Shown here: positions 7,677 through 15,974 of the stretch, piece after piece
Layout: every line of letters starts with the position of its first letter
How positions within the stretch are numbered: the stretch's first letter is position 1
Source: an uncultured Dokdonia sp.
GTDB taxonomy: Bacteria; Bacteroidota; Bacteroidia; Flavobacteriales; Flavobacteriaceae
DNA: 64,000 bases
Direction: 5' to 3'
Assembly: GCF_937910895.1 (NCBI RefSeq)
Contig: NZ_CALEMI010000066.1
Span: forward strand, 34,036 to 98,035
Notes under the pieces: model-generated
The model's input: the letters and a program-made list of their open reading frames with translations, nothing else
Databases searched by the model: none
Told to the model about the DNA's origin: nothing
Position numbers and translations under genes: made by a program

Positions 7677-9947
7677 ATGGCATTTGATATAGAAATGATC
7701 AAGGGAGTCTACAAAAAAATGGCAGAGCGTGTAGATACAGCTCGTGACCTTGTAGGAAAACCATTAACCCTTTCTGAAAAGATTTTATATTCCCATTTAT
7801 GGGAAGGAACACCTACAAAAGCTTTTGAAAGAGGCAAACATTATGTAGATTTTGCTCCAGATAGAATAGCTTGTCAAGATGCTACTGCACAAATGGCTTT
7901 ATTACAGTTTATGCAAGCCGGTAAAGATAAAGTAGCAGTTCCCACCACTGTACATTGTGATCACTTAATCCAAGCAAAAGAAGGAGCTGCAAAAGATTTA
8001 AAGCATGCAAATGACGTAAGTAGTGAGGTATTTAATTTCTTGGAGTCTGTATCAAATAAATATGGTATTGGTTTCTGGAAGCCTGGTGCAGGAATTATTC
8101 ATCAAGTAGTTTTAGAAAATTATGCCTTTCCAGGCGGAATGATGATTGGTACTGATTCGCATACCGTAAACGCAGGTGGTCTAGGTATGGTCGCTATTGG
8201 TGTTGGTGGAGCAGATGCTGTAGATGTAATGGCAGGAATGGCGTGGGAGCTTAAATTCCCTAAACTTATCGGAGTTAAACTTACAGGTAAATTAAGTGGA
8301 TGGACAGCACCTAAAGATGTGATTCTTAAAGTAGCTGAAATTCTTACCGTAAAAGGAGGAACTGGAGCTATTGTTGAATATTTTGGACCTGGTGCGACTG
8401 CAATGTCTTGTACAGGAAAGGGAACTATCTGTAATATGGGAGCCGAAATAGGAGCAACCACGTCTACGTTTGGATATGATGAGTCGATGGAGCGTTACTT
8501 AAGAGCAACCGATAGAGAAGATGTAGCCGATGCCGCAAATAAAGTAAAAGAACACCTTACTGCAGATCCAGAAGTATATGCAAATCCTGAGCAGTATTTT
8601 GATCAGGTGATAGAAATTAATCTTTCAGAATTAGGGCCGTTATTAAATGGTCCATTTACCCCAGATTTATCTACAACAGTAGGTACTGAAATGACCAAAA
8701 AGGCAACAGCAAATGAATGGCCTTTACAAGTAGAATGGGGATTAATCGGATCTTGTACCAATTCATCTTACGAAGATTTATCAAGAGCCTCTTCAATTGC
8801 ACAACAAGCGATTGATAAAGGGTTGAAGATGAAGTCAGAATTAGGGATTAACCCAGGTTCTGAACAAGTACGCTACACTGCAGAACGAGACGGAATCTTA
8901 CAAGTTTTTGAAAACTTAGATGCTAAGATTTTTACCAATGCATGTGGCCCTTGTATCGGGCAGTGGGCACGTTATAGTGATCCTAAAAATGCACCCAAGA
9001 ATAGTATCGTACATTCTTTTAATAGAAACTTTGCAAAGCGTGCAGATGGAAATCCTAATACGCATGCCTTTGTAGCTTCTCCGGAAATCACAGCAGCAAT
9101 CGCAATTGCAGGTCGTTTGGACTTTAATCCGCTTACAGATTCATTAATTAATGAAGATGGACAAGAAGTGATGTTTGATGAGCCTACAGGATGGGAATTA
9201 CCTCCAAAAGGATTTGAAGTAAAAGATAATGGATACTTAGCACCAGAAGAAGATGGAAGACACATTATTGTTGTTGTTAATGAAGATTCAGAACGTTTAC
9301 AATTATTAACACCATTTGAACCTTTAGGAAATGCTATTACAGGAGCTAAATTATTGATAAAGGCATTTGGAAAATGTACCACCGATCATATTTCAATGGC
9401 AGGTCCTTGGTTACGTTTCAGAGGTCATCTAGATAATATTGCAAACAATACGTTGATAGGAGCCGTAAACGCTTTTAATAAAAAAACAAACTTTGTTAAG
9501 AATCAATTAACTGGGGAATATGGAGGTGTACCAGATACACAACGTGCATACAAAGCCGCAGGGATTAAAACAATAGTAGTAGGAGATCATAACTATGGTG
9601 AAGGATCCTCTCGTGAGCATGCTGCCATGCAACCACGTCACTTAGGAGTGGCTGCGGTGATTGTAAAAAGTTTTGCACGTATCCATGAGACTAATCTTAA
9701 AAAACAAGGGATGCTCGGATTAACTTTTGCTAATGAAGCAGATTACGATCTTATCCAAGAAGATGATACGTTCAACTTCTTAGACTTAAACGAGTTTGCT
9801 CCAGATAAGCCATTAACGATAGAGGTTGTTCATGCCGATGGAAGTAAAGACGTGATTAAAGTAAACCATACCTATAACCAACCTCAAATTGATTGGTATA
9901 ACGAAGGAAGTGCTTTAAACCTGATCAAAAAGGAAAATGCTGCATAA
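7677..9947 (+). CDS. acn: Aconitate hydratase, mitochondrial-type
   Basis: This 756-aa enzyme interconverts citrate and isocitrate in the TCA cycle. The three [4Fe-4S] ligands are seen as C360 ([10 protein letters not shown]) and C423/C426 ([10 protein letters not shown]). Other aconitase motifs are [13 protein letters not shown] near residue 160 and the swivel-domain [22 protein letters not shown]. Length and motifs match the mitochondrial-like branch usual in Bacteroidetes, not AcnB. It is a single gene, preceded by a hairpin and followed by a terminator at 9970-10003. Confidence 0.97.
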   Translation: MAFDIEMIKGVYKKMAERVDTARDLVGKPLTLSEKILYSHLWEGTPTKAFERGKHYVDFAPDRIACQDATAQMALLQFMQAGKDKVAVPTTVHCDHLIQAKEGAAKDLKHANDVSSEVFNFLESVSNKYGIGFWKPGAGIIHQVVLENYAFPGGMMIGTDSHTVNAGGLGMVAIGVGGADAVDVMAGMAWELKFPKLIGVKLTGKLSGWTAPKDVILKVAEILTVKGGTGAIVEYFGPGATAMSCTGKGTICNMGAEIGATTSTFGYDESMERYLRATDREDVADAANKVKEHLTADPEVYANPEQYFDQVIEINLSELGPLLNGPFTPDLSTTVGTEMTKKATANEWPLQVEWGLIGSCTNSSYEDLSRASSIAQQAIDKGLKMKSELGINPGSEQVRYTAERDGILQVFENLDAKIFTNACGPCIGQWARYSDPKNAPKNSIVHSFNRNFAKRADGNPNTHAFVASPEITAAIAIAGRLDFNPLTDSLINEDGQEVMFDEPTGWELPPKGFEVKDNGYLAPEEDGRHIIVVVNEDSERLQLLTPFEPLGNAITGAKLLIKAFGKCTTDHISMAGPWLRFRGHLDNIANNTLIGAVNAFNKKTNFVKNQLTGEYGGVPDTQRAYKAAGIKTIVVGDHNYGEGSSREHAAMQPRHLGVAAVIVKSFARIHETNLKKQGMLGLTFANEADYDLIQEDDTFNFLDLNEFAPDKPLTIEVVHADGSKDVIKVNHTYNQPQIDWYNEGSALNLIKKENAA

Positions 9948-9969
9948 GCTTATGAATATGATATATAGA

Positions 9970-10003
9970 AAAGAGCTATCCTAACCGATGGCTCTTTTTT
10001 TGT
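9970..10003 (+). terminator. Terminator of the aconitase gene
   Basis: An 8-bp stem AAGAGCTA/TGGCTCTT, with one G-U pair, and a CG-containing loop is followed by seven T. It begins 22 bp after the acn stop. Confidence 0.8.
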
Positions 10004-10087
10004 AAGAAATACTTGGCAATACCGACTATTTCTATTGGTTCAAAAAATAGGTTGAATTCCTACCTTGTCTTATACAACAGCTCACTT

Positions 10088-10657
10088 ATGAAAAAAATCA
10101 ACTTAAAAAATATCCTTTTCATCATCGTGATTGCATTGCTTCTTATTCCGCAAACCAGAACACCGATTCAGGTAGCGTTCAATAAGATCAAAGTAAAGCT
10201 ATTTTCTCCTTCCGCTTTCGCGAAAGCAGACCAAACCCAACTCCAACCCTTTACCTATCAACTTGCTTCTATAGATGGGCTTTCTCGTGATGCCGAAGTA
10301 GGACAAGGGAAAGTAACCTTTATCAGCTATTGGGCGACCTGGTGTCCGCCTTGTATCGCTGAGTTACCAAGTATAGAAAAACTCTATGCAGACTACGGAA
10401 ACAAAATTGATTTTGTATTGATTACCCAAGAAGAGCCTACAGTTGTTAAACGATTTTTAGAGCGAAAAAAGCTTAACATTCCAGCCGTTTTTCCAAAAAT
10501 GCAAACCCCTGAGTTACTTTTTGAACGTAGTATTCCTACCAATTATATCATTGATAAAACAGGAAAAATCATCATCAAAGAAAAAGGCGCCGCCAATTGG
10601 AATAGTGCTGAAGTCCGTGAGACCTTGGATAGGCTTATTAGTGAAACTACGCTTTAA
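10088..10657 (+). CDS. Membrane-anchored TlpA/ResA-like thioredoxin
   Basis: Started at ATG 10088, not the upstream TTG at 10013, because the ATG puts a signal-anchor (KKINLKNILFIIVIALLLIP) at the N-terminus. The 189-aa product has one transmembrane segment (about 9-21) and a periplasmic thioredoxin fold with the active site WCPPC (C86, C89). SIPTNYIIDKTGKI supplies the cis-Pro region. Such proteins reduce periplasmic disulfides, for example in cytochrome c maturation. Residues 43-47 (AFAKA), between anchor and domain, are encoded by a copy of the dispersed palindrome. Confidence 0.88.
   Translation: MKKINLKNILFIIVIALLLIPQTRTPIQVAFNKIKVKLFSPSAFAKADQTQLQPFTYQLASIDGLSRDAEVGQGKVTFISYWATWCPPCIAELPSIEKLYADYGNKIDFVLITQEEPTVVKRFLERKKLNIPAVFPKMQTPELLFERSIPTNYIIDKTGKIIIKEKGAANWNSAEVRETLDRLISETTL
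10211..10230. repeat. 20-bp palindrome inside the thioredoxin gene
   Basis: Core CGCTTTCGCGAAAGC is intact and the outer bases are degenerate. It is read in frame as SAFAKA in the linker of the TlpA-like protein. Confidence 0.85.
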
Positions 10658-10687
10658 AAAGTTGCGAAGCAACACATTTAAAGTGGC

Positions 10688-10717
10688 TAGTTGAACTAAT
10701 CCCGCTTTAGAGCGAGA
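10688..10717. repeat. Dispersed repeat, copy 1
   Basis: TAGTTGAACTAATCCCGCTT followed by a weak hairpin (TCCCGCTTTAGAGCGAGA). A matching copy lies at 33510-33541. Confidence 0.6.
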
Positions 10718-10769
10718 TCTAGTATTTGATATATTTCAAGCTTGTTTCCGAGGATTATTTGAACATATA

Positions 10770-11747
10770 TTACTCTTCCGAAGGAAGGATGTCGGTAATG
10801 ATATTAACCACGTCTGTGACATAAAAGACCGTAACGGTTTTGCCATTTGCTTTAACCATTTCATCATCAATAAACACCTCAAAATCTAAGTTCTCCCCTT
10901 CATTTCCGGCAATGGAAATAAAACTAGGGAGATCACCAGCAGTGACGGTACCAGCACCTTTAAGTGTTCCTGTAATTTGATCCCAGCTCTTATTATAGTC
11001 AGCGGCATATTCTCCAAAAACAGAAGTGCCGTTATAGTGAAGATCTTGCAGGTTGTTTCGTAACTCTGAGGTATAATAGATGGTCGCATATTTGCCTTCG
11101 AGTTTGTTGAGGCCTTCCACATCCAGCGACATCGACTCAATGTTTAAATCCAAATCTATTTTGGCTCTACTTCCTATAAAATTTACTGTGACGATAAAAA
11201 AAGGATAAGCTCCGTCTTCTATGTTTTCTATTTGTCCATATTCTTGAAGCACCTCGTCTTCGGTATATACTTCATCTTCTAGTTGTACCCACTTTCGTTC
11301 AAAATAGAGCGTAGTTCTCTTGCCCAAGCTATCTGTAGCGATAGCTTCTATAAATTCTTCATCATGTCCTTTGTATTGGATGCGGAGTGGATGATACCTA
11401 TCTAATTCATAATATGCTCCTAGAGGCAGATCAAAGGGATTTTTTTCAATATCGTTGGTATAAATAGATAATAAGAACAAACGCTCTGATAAGGTATCTG
11501 GCTGTGCGTAGCCAAATATTCTATGATCCTTTCTCATGTTCGCATCCAGATAGAGCATACTATCTATAATATATGCCTTAGAAACGAAATCTCCAGAGGT
11601 ACGTATACTTCGTGCATGGTCTTGATCCATACTGTCCAAAGCAGCGGTCAGATTTGTTTCTTTTTCAACAGTGTTGGAGGTGTCTTTTTTACAAGAAGCA
11701 AACAGAAGCAATAGAACAATAGGAAAAATAGAAATCACTTTTTTCAT
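10770..11747 (-). CDS. Lipoprotein of unknown function
   Basis: This 325-aa protein starts with a lipoprotein signal peptide ending LLLLFASC (Cys 19), followed by KKDTSNTVEKE. I recognise no catalytic motif. The middle part has many short hydrophobic strands alternating with acidic turns (for example YFERKWVQLEDEVYTEDEV and KIDLDLNIESMSLDVEG), as in all-beta envelope proteins. It ends DILPSEE. It stands alone between a convergent thioredoxin gene and an empty upstream region. Envelope location is secure; function is unknown. Confidence 0.8.
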   Translation of the reverse strand: MKKVISIFPIVLLLLFASCKKDTSNTVEKETNLTAALDSMDQDHARSIRTSGDFVSKAYIIDSMLYLDANMRKDHRIFGYAQPDTLSERLFLLSIYTNDIEKNPFDLPLGAYYELDRYHPLRIQYKGHDEEFIEAIATDSLGKRTTLYFERKWVQLEDEVYTEDEVLQEYGQIENIEDGAYPFFIVTVNFIGSRAKIDLDLNIESMSLDVEGLNKLEGKYATIYYTSELRNNLQDLHYNGTSVFGEYAADYNKSWDQITGTLKGAGTVTAGDLPSFISIAGNEGENLDFEVFIDDEMVKANGKTVTVFYVTDVVNIITDILPSEE

Positions 11748-12207
11748 GGGGGTGCATATTTGAATAACAGTAGGTATGACTAAGTATGTTAGGAATCTAG
11801 GTCAAAACTAGGTATTATTTATGGAATATGGGAGAAAAATTTATGAGGAAGGTTGGAGGGTATTTTTATATCTAGTTAAAAATACAACCACGATCATAAA
11901 AGCTGTTTTTAAGGTTTTGTGACTAAAAACTATTCCTGGTTATTTACTTATTTTTAAACTTCCTTCTTGTTCTTATATCCCTTTAGAATGATCCCAGCAC
12001 ACGCAACAGACTCAAAGATACCTATGAGATACCTTTTACTCAAGATCAATCCGATACCGGCAAGGACTCCAAGAATCCCTAGGATTAGCCCTATTTTGTA
12101 TGCATTTTGTTATCTTTTTTTATGTGTTTATTTGATACACAAGATATTGTAAGGTGTTATGCATAATAGTAAAGTAAAAGGACATGCAGATAAAGAAAAT
12201 GATTATT
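11748..12207. other. 460-bp region with one possible decayed small gene
   Basis: Nothing convincing is seen except the frameshifted minus-strand small ORF at 11954-12105. A plus-strand ORF in the same place looks like its shadow. Confidence 0.5.
11954..12105 (-). pseudogene. Possible frameshifted small membrane protein
   Basis: On the minus strand an open frame encodes a hydrophobic segment (IGLILGILGVLAGIGLILS) followed by KRYLIGIFESVACAGIILK and a basic tail ending KKEV. The frame has no good start. An ATG at 12105 reads four codons into a stop, but one added base in the A-run after it would join it to the membrane-protein frame, giving about 50 aa. It may be a genuine frameshift, a sequencing error in a homopolymer, or use of a rare start codon. 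Confidence 0.35.
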
Positions 12208-13092
12208 TTATTTTAAATGTTTATTAAAGAATGCAATGGTGCGTTCCCAAGATAGTTTAGCTGCTTCTTTGTCATAACGTGGTGTTGTATTATTATGAAA
12301 TCCATGATTCACTTGAGGATAGATATACGCCGTATGCTCAATGTTATTTTCTTTAAGGATTTCCTCAAAAGCTGGCCAACCTTCATTCACACGGGTATCT
12401 AATTCTCCATATTGTAGCAATAAGGGTGTTTTAATTTTTTTAGCATCTTCGGCTTCTGGTTGTCTACCATAATAGGGTACGGCTGCTCCTAAATCGGGTA
12501 GGCGTACGGCCATCATATTTGAAATCCAGCCACCAAAACAAAAACCAACTACACCAACTTTTCCAGTACAATTTTCGTGGGTTTTTAGATAATGATACCC
12601 CGCAATAAAATCCTCAAGCATTTCATTTCGGTCAAGTTTCTTTTGCATGGTTCTACCATCATCGTCATTTCCTGGATAACCTCCTAAAGGTGATAAAGCA
12701 TCTGGTGCCAGACTTATAAAACCTGCCTTTGCGGTGCGTCTTCCTACATCTTCAATATATGGATTAAGTCCTCTGTTTTCGTGAACAACAATGACTCCTG
12801 GGAGTTTTTTTGCATCTTTAGGTTTTGACAATAAGCCTTTTATGATGCCTCCTCCTTTTGGTGAGTTATAACTAATATACTCCGAATCTAAGGTTGGGTC
12901 GTCGGGTTTTACCAATAGCGAATCAATGTAGTTCGGTGACATAAAACTAAGTAAGGATGATACAGTGAGACCTCCAACCGCATAAATACCAAGTTTTTCT
13001 GCAAATTGCCTTCTGTTAAGTTTGTTGTGAGCATAATCATCATACAGGTCAAAAATCTCTTGATTGATGTCTTCTTTTTTTAGTTCTTTCAT
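12208..13092 (-). CDS. Tat-exported dienelactone hydrolase family protein
   Basis: This 294-aa alpha/beta hydrolase has the dienelactone hydrolase triad: nucleophile C185 in GFCFGG, D232 in GELDTR and H263 in NHGFHN. The N-terminus carries a twin-arginine signal [10 protein letters not shown] (R27, R28) and a hydrophobic stretch to about residue 50, so it is probably exported folded. Relatives of this length (YghX-like) are common in Bacteroidetes; the physiological ester or lactone is not known. It appears to be monocistronic. Confidence 0.88.
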   Translation of the reverse strand: MKELKKEDINQEIFDLYDDYAHNKLNRRQFAEKLGIYAVGGLTVSSLLSFMSPNYIDSLLVKPDDPTLDSEYISYNSPKGGGIIKGLLSKPKDAKKLPGVIVVHENRGLNPYIEDVGRRTAKAGFISLAPDALSPLGGYPGNDDDGRTMQKKLDRNEMLEDFIAGYHYLKTHENCTGKVGVVGFCFGGWISNMMAVRLPDLGAAVPYYGRQPEAEDAKKIKTPLLLQYGELDTRVNEGWPAFEEILKENNIEHTAYIYPQVNHGFHNNTTPRYDKEAAKLSWERTIAFFNKHLK

Positions 13093-13165
13093 AACGAAGG
13101 GATTGCTTTAATTAAATAGTGAGTAGAAAGTTACAAATTTTAAAATAGCTCATTTAGATGCTCAT

Positions 13166-13200
13166 AGTGAAAAGTGAAAAGTGAAAAGTGAAAAGTGAAA
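13166..13200. repeat. Tandem heptamer array (AGTGAAA)5
   Basis: Five perfect copies of AGTGAAA are followed by AGTTAAC. The array lies upstream of the hydrolase gene and downstream of the small membrane protein gene. Confidence 0.9.
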
Positions 13201-13240
13201 AGTTAACGGTTCACAAATAACCTGTAACAGAATAATGATC

Positions 13241-13675
13241 TTAATGAATCCATCCTTTTTTATAAGAATAGGTGCTGAACCAATAAAAGAAAATATCCAA
13301 TACAATAACTACTAACGGAAATAGTAATCCTTGACCCATTCCAAAAAGGTCTATAGTATCTAAAGCTAAGATACCTCCTAACGTTTGTGCGATCACCGCT
13401 AGTACTGAAATAGCAAATAATCGAATGGCTACTTTTTTTCTAACCAAGAGCATGATAGATGCTAAAACGCCAGTAATAGTGGAAATGCCAAATAATGCAT
13501 TGATCCATATAGGCGCATTACGAATAGATTCCATTTGAACCTCCGTATAGGTTTCCGCATACATTTCTACAAAAAATACGGTTTTAATAAATTCTGAGAG
13601 CCCCGCTAAATTCCACAAAAGTGCAATAATAGCGACGATCCCCAAGAGCGCATTTGGTTTGCCAAGTGTTGTCAT
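13241..13675 (-). CDS. Four-TM integral membrane protein, unknown function
   Basis: Started at ATG 13675 (MTTLGKPNALLG), not the TTG 33 bp earlier. The 144-aa product has four hydrophobic segments: ALLGIVAIIALLWNLAG, INALFGISTITGVLASIMLL, AIRLFAISVLAVIAQTLGGIL and GLLFPLVVIVLDIFFYWF. An acidic loop (EMYAETYTEVQMESI) lies between the first two. I recognise no family motif. It is oriented divergently from truA, with under 100 bp between the starts. Confidence 0.72.
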   Translation of the reverse strand: MTTLGKPNALLGIVAIIALLWNLAGLSEFIKTVFFVEMYAETYTEVQMESIRNAPIWINALFGISTITGVLASIMLLVRKKVAIRLFAISVLAVIAQTLGGILALDTIDLFGMGQGLLFPLVVIVLDIFFYWFSTYSYKKGWIH

Positions 13676-13768
13676 GGTGTGTTGGTTTTTGGTTGTTTGT
13701 TTTAACAATGTACGATTTTTTTAATTTTTAGTATTTATAATACCAATTTCAAAGCTAAATTCGCAGCT

Positions 13769-14548
13769 ATGTTTGACAAGCGATTCTATTACTTATTAAA
13801 GATTCAATACTTAGGATTTAGATATCATGGGTGGCAAAAGCAACCTGATGTGCTTACGGTAGAGCGTATGGTAGAACGCACATTTTCGTATGTGTTGGGA
13901 CATAAAAATTTTAAGCTATTAGCCTCTGGTCGAACGGATGCCAAGGTTTCTGCAAATGTGGCTTATGTGGAGCTGTTCTTAAAAGATACACCGTTGCCAG
14001 AAGATGATTTCTTAACACTTTTTAATGAAAATTTACCTCAAGACATTCGTTGTTTAGAAATCACAGAAGTCGATAAGACATTTAATGTTATGGATGCACC
14101 TATAGGAAAAGAGTATATCTATCTCTTTTCACATGGCGAAAAAAACCATCCGTTTGCAGCACCCTATATGGTTAATATCACAGCAACATTAGATATTGAC
14201 TTGATGAAAGAAGCGGCTCAATTATTTGTAGGAACCCACGATTTTAGAACATACGCATATAAACCCAACCCAGAAACTAGAACCATAAATACCTTAGAAA
14301 TCAGTGAGATTGTTACTAACGATCTGTATACAGCTAGTTTTTTCCCTGATGAGAGTTTTATATTTCGCGTATGCGGGAAAGGATTTAAGCGACATCAAGT
14401 TCGCTTAATGATGGGTGCTTTATTTGATCTTGGACAAGGCAAAATAGATTTTGAGTTTATCAAACAAACCTTAGTTCCTGATAATGGAATCAAACTAGAA
14501 CACATCGCACAGCCTAGCGGATTGATGCTTCACAATGTACGTCTGTAA
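13769..14548 (+). CDS. truA: tRNA pseudouridine(38-40) synthase TruA
   Basis: This 259-aa enzyme makes pseudouridine at positions 38-40 of the tRNA anticodon arm. The catalytic Asp is D57 in SGRTDAKV. The N-terminus YYLLKIQYLGFRYHGWQKQP and the C-terminal RVCGKGFKRHQVRLMMGAL are typical. Length is normal for TruA. The DUF2461 gene follows 40 bp after the stop on the same strand. Confidence 0.96.
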   Translation: MFDKRFYYLLKIQYLGFRYHGWQKQPDVLTVERMVERTFSYVLGHKNFKLLASGRTDAKVSANVAYVELFLKDTPLPEDDFLTLFNENLPQDIRCLEITEVDKTFNVMDAPIGKEYIYLFSHGEKNHPFAAPYMVNITATLDIDLMKEAAQLFVGTHDFRTYAYKPNPETRTINTLEISEIVTNDLYTASFFPDESFIFRVCGKGFKRHQVRLMMGALFDLGQGKIDFEFIKQTLVPDNGIKLEHIAQPSGLMLHNVRL

Positions 14549-14560
14549 TCAACAAAATAG

Positions 14561-14568
14561 TATCTTTA
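14561..14568 (+). promoter_or_regulatory. Possible -7 box of the DUF2461 gene
   Basis: TATCTTTA resembles the Bacteroidetes TAnnTTTG box and lies 20 bp before ATG 14589. I see no matching -33 TTG, so the call is tentative. Confidence 0.35.
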
Positions 14569-14588
14569 ATTCCTTAAACAATATCATT

Positions 14589-15272
14589 ATGAATACAGTA
14601 CCAGCTTCTTCATTTTCCTTTTTAAAAGCACTTAAAGAGAACAATCATCGGGACTGGATGACAGAACATAAGAAAGAATACCAAGCAAGTGAAAAAGCGT
14701 TAAAAGCTTTTTATGCGGACATTCAAAAGGGACTTAATGAACATGACGAAATAGAGAAATTAAAGGTATTTCGGATCAATCGAGATATTCGTTTTAGTAA
14801 AGATAAGACACCGTATAATGTACATCGGAGTGCCAGTTTTAGTAGGGCAGGAGCACACCGCAGAGGTGGTTATTATCTGCGTATAGAACCAGGAAATAAA
14901 TCGGTGGTGGCGGGTGGTTTCTTTAATCCTGAGCCTAAAGACTTATTACGGATACGCAACGAATTTCAGATGGATAGTACAGAGATTCGTGCGATTCTTG
15001 CTGAGCCCGCTTTCGCGAAAGCGTATGGAGGACATTTTGAAGCTTGGGATCCTGTAAAAACAGCTCCTAAAGGATTTAGTAAAGACGATCCCAATATTGA
15101 TCTCATCCGACTCAAAAGTTTTTTTGTCTCCCATACATTTACAGACGCAGAGGTACTCGCACCTGATTTTGGAAAACAAGTAGTACACCATTACCAACTC
15201 TTACGTCCGTTTTTTGATTTGATGAGTGATGTACTCACCACCGACTTAAACGGCGTTTCTTTATTAGATTAA
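14589..15272 (+). CDS. DUF2461 (TIGR02453) protein
   Basis: Started at ATG 14589; the earlier ATG at 14535 would overlap truA. The 227-aa product matches DUF2461: SFLKALKENNHRDWMTEHKKEY at the N-terminus, then FRINRDIRFSKDKTPY and RRGGYYLRIEPG. The family is widespread in bacteria and some fungi, has no known reaction, and looks cytoplasmic. Residues 141-145 (AFAKA) come from an in-frame copy of the dispersed palindrome, in a variable helix before the conserved PKGFSKDDP segment. Confidence 0.88.
   Translation: MNTVPASSFSFLKALKENNHRDWMTEHKKEYQASEKALKAFYADIQKGLNEHDEIEKLKVFRINRDIRFSKDKTPYNVHRSASFSRAGAHRRGGYYLRIEPGNKSVVAGGFFNPEPKDLLRIRNEFQMDSTEIRAILAEPAFAKAYGGHFEAWDPVKTAPKGFSKDDPNIDLIRLKSFFVSHTFTDAEVLAPDFGKQVVHHYQLLRPFFDLMSDVLTTDLNGVSLLD
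15006..15025. repeat. 20-bp palindrome inside the DUF2461 gene
   Basis: CCCGCTTTCGCGAAAGCGTA, with two mismatches at the left end. It is read in frame as PAFAKAY. Confidence 0.88.
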
Positions 15273-15278
15273 ACCTCT

Positions 15279-15410
15279 TTATTTTTTGCGTCGTCGTCTG
15301 GCAACAAAATACACGACAATCAGTAGTATCGGTACTACTATAAAAATAATTAACTCCAAAGGAGATGATAGATCTATAGGTGAATTATTCTGATTTTCAG
15401 GAATTTGCAT
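15279..15410 (-). CDS. 43-aa single-span membrane protein
   Basis: A short ORF begins MQIPENQNNSPIDLSS, has one transmembrane helix (LELIIFIVVPILLIVVYFV) and ends RRRRKK. Its ATG overlaps the stop of the upstream gene by one base (TAATG), which implies translational coupling and supports that it is real. The basic tail after the helix predicts N-out, C-in topology. I do not know its function; it could tether or modulate the upstream gene product. Confidence 0.72.
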   Translation of the reverse strand: MQIPENQNNSPIDLSSPLELIIFIVVPILLIVVYFVARRRRKK

Positions 15411-15829
15411 TAACTCACTTTTGTCAATACCATGGGGCGTTCAAATAATTGAATATGACTAAGAAGGCGTTCTTTTGCGATATTCATCATTCGCTTATTT
15501 AATGCAGACGAATTTTCAGCATATCTGAGATATTCATCTACCGTAAATTGACCAATAATAATTCCTTTAATACCATTGCGAAACTTCATATCCTTATGAA
15601 TGGCATTTTCTATATAATCGGTTCGCTTTTGAATTGATAAGTCATAGAAAACGTTTTTATGCTTTGTAATGTAGTTTCGGAAAATTTCTATAAGTAATGG
15701 ATCCTGTAGCTTGAGAATAGGACGAATTGTTTCGTTTTGAAAACGTTCTTCACTACTCATTTGATCGTGCACCCTTGCCGAAGGAATTTCTGGGCGTATG
15801 CGTTTGATGTCATTGGGCCTGTCATTCAT
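15410..15829 (-). CDS. Conserved hypothetical protein
   Basis: Started at ATG 15829 (MNDRPNDIKRIRPEIPSA), giving 139 aa. The in-frame upstream ATG at 15898 would add 23 residues encoded partly by the dispersed palindrome and is probably not used. The protein is hydrophilic and helical, with RFQNETIRPILKLQDPLL and YENAIHKDMKFR-like segments (actual residues DYIENAIHKDMKFR). No enzymatic motif is visible. The 43-aa membrane protein is coupled to its stop codon, so the two probably work together. Confidence 0.75.
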   Translation of the reverse strand: MNDRPNDIKRIRPEIPSARVHDQMSSEERFQNETIRPILKLQDPLLIEIFRNYITKHKNVFYDLSIQKRTDYIENAIHKDMKFRNGIKGIIIGQFTVDEYLRYAENSSALNKRMMNIAKERLLSHIQLFERPMVLTKVS

Positions 15830-15865
15830 AATTTTGAGTTTTAATAAAAGTACGAATAGGTGGTA

Positions 15866-15885
15866 CGCTTTCGCGAAAGCGTACT
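15866..15885. repeat. 20-bp palindrome, perfect copy
   Basis: Perfect TACGCTTTCGCGAAAGCGTA, 36 bp upstream of the chosen start at 15829. It would be read as YAFAKAY if the earlier ATG were used. Confidence 0.92.
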
Positions 15886-15915
15886 CATAGGTTATCAACC
15901 AGTTATTAACTAATA

Positions 15916-15951
15916 AAAAGGTCGTCTAAAATTACTTTCAGACGACCTTTT
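15916..15951. terminator. Hairpin terminator after the BNR-repeat gene
   Basis: Arms AAAAGGTCGTCT (15916-15927) and its complement (15940-15951) have A/T runs on both sides. It serves the minus-strand gene ending at 15975. Confidence 0.85.
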
Positions 15952-15974
15952 AAGAGTGTATGTTATATAAATGA

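Noticed and set aside
8120..9382. Minus-strand ORFs within aconitase
   Set aside because: Shadow frames of a highly conserved gene.
15830..15898. N-terminal extension of the protein starting at 15829
   Set aside because: The extra 23 residues include the palindrome-encoded YAFAKAY and a hydrophobic stretch that does not continue as a signal peptide.
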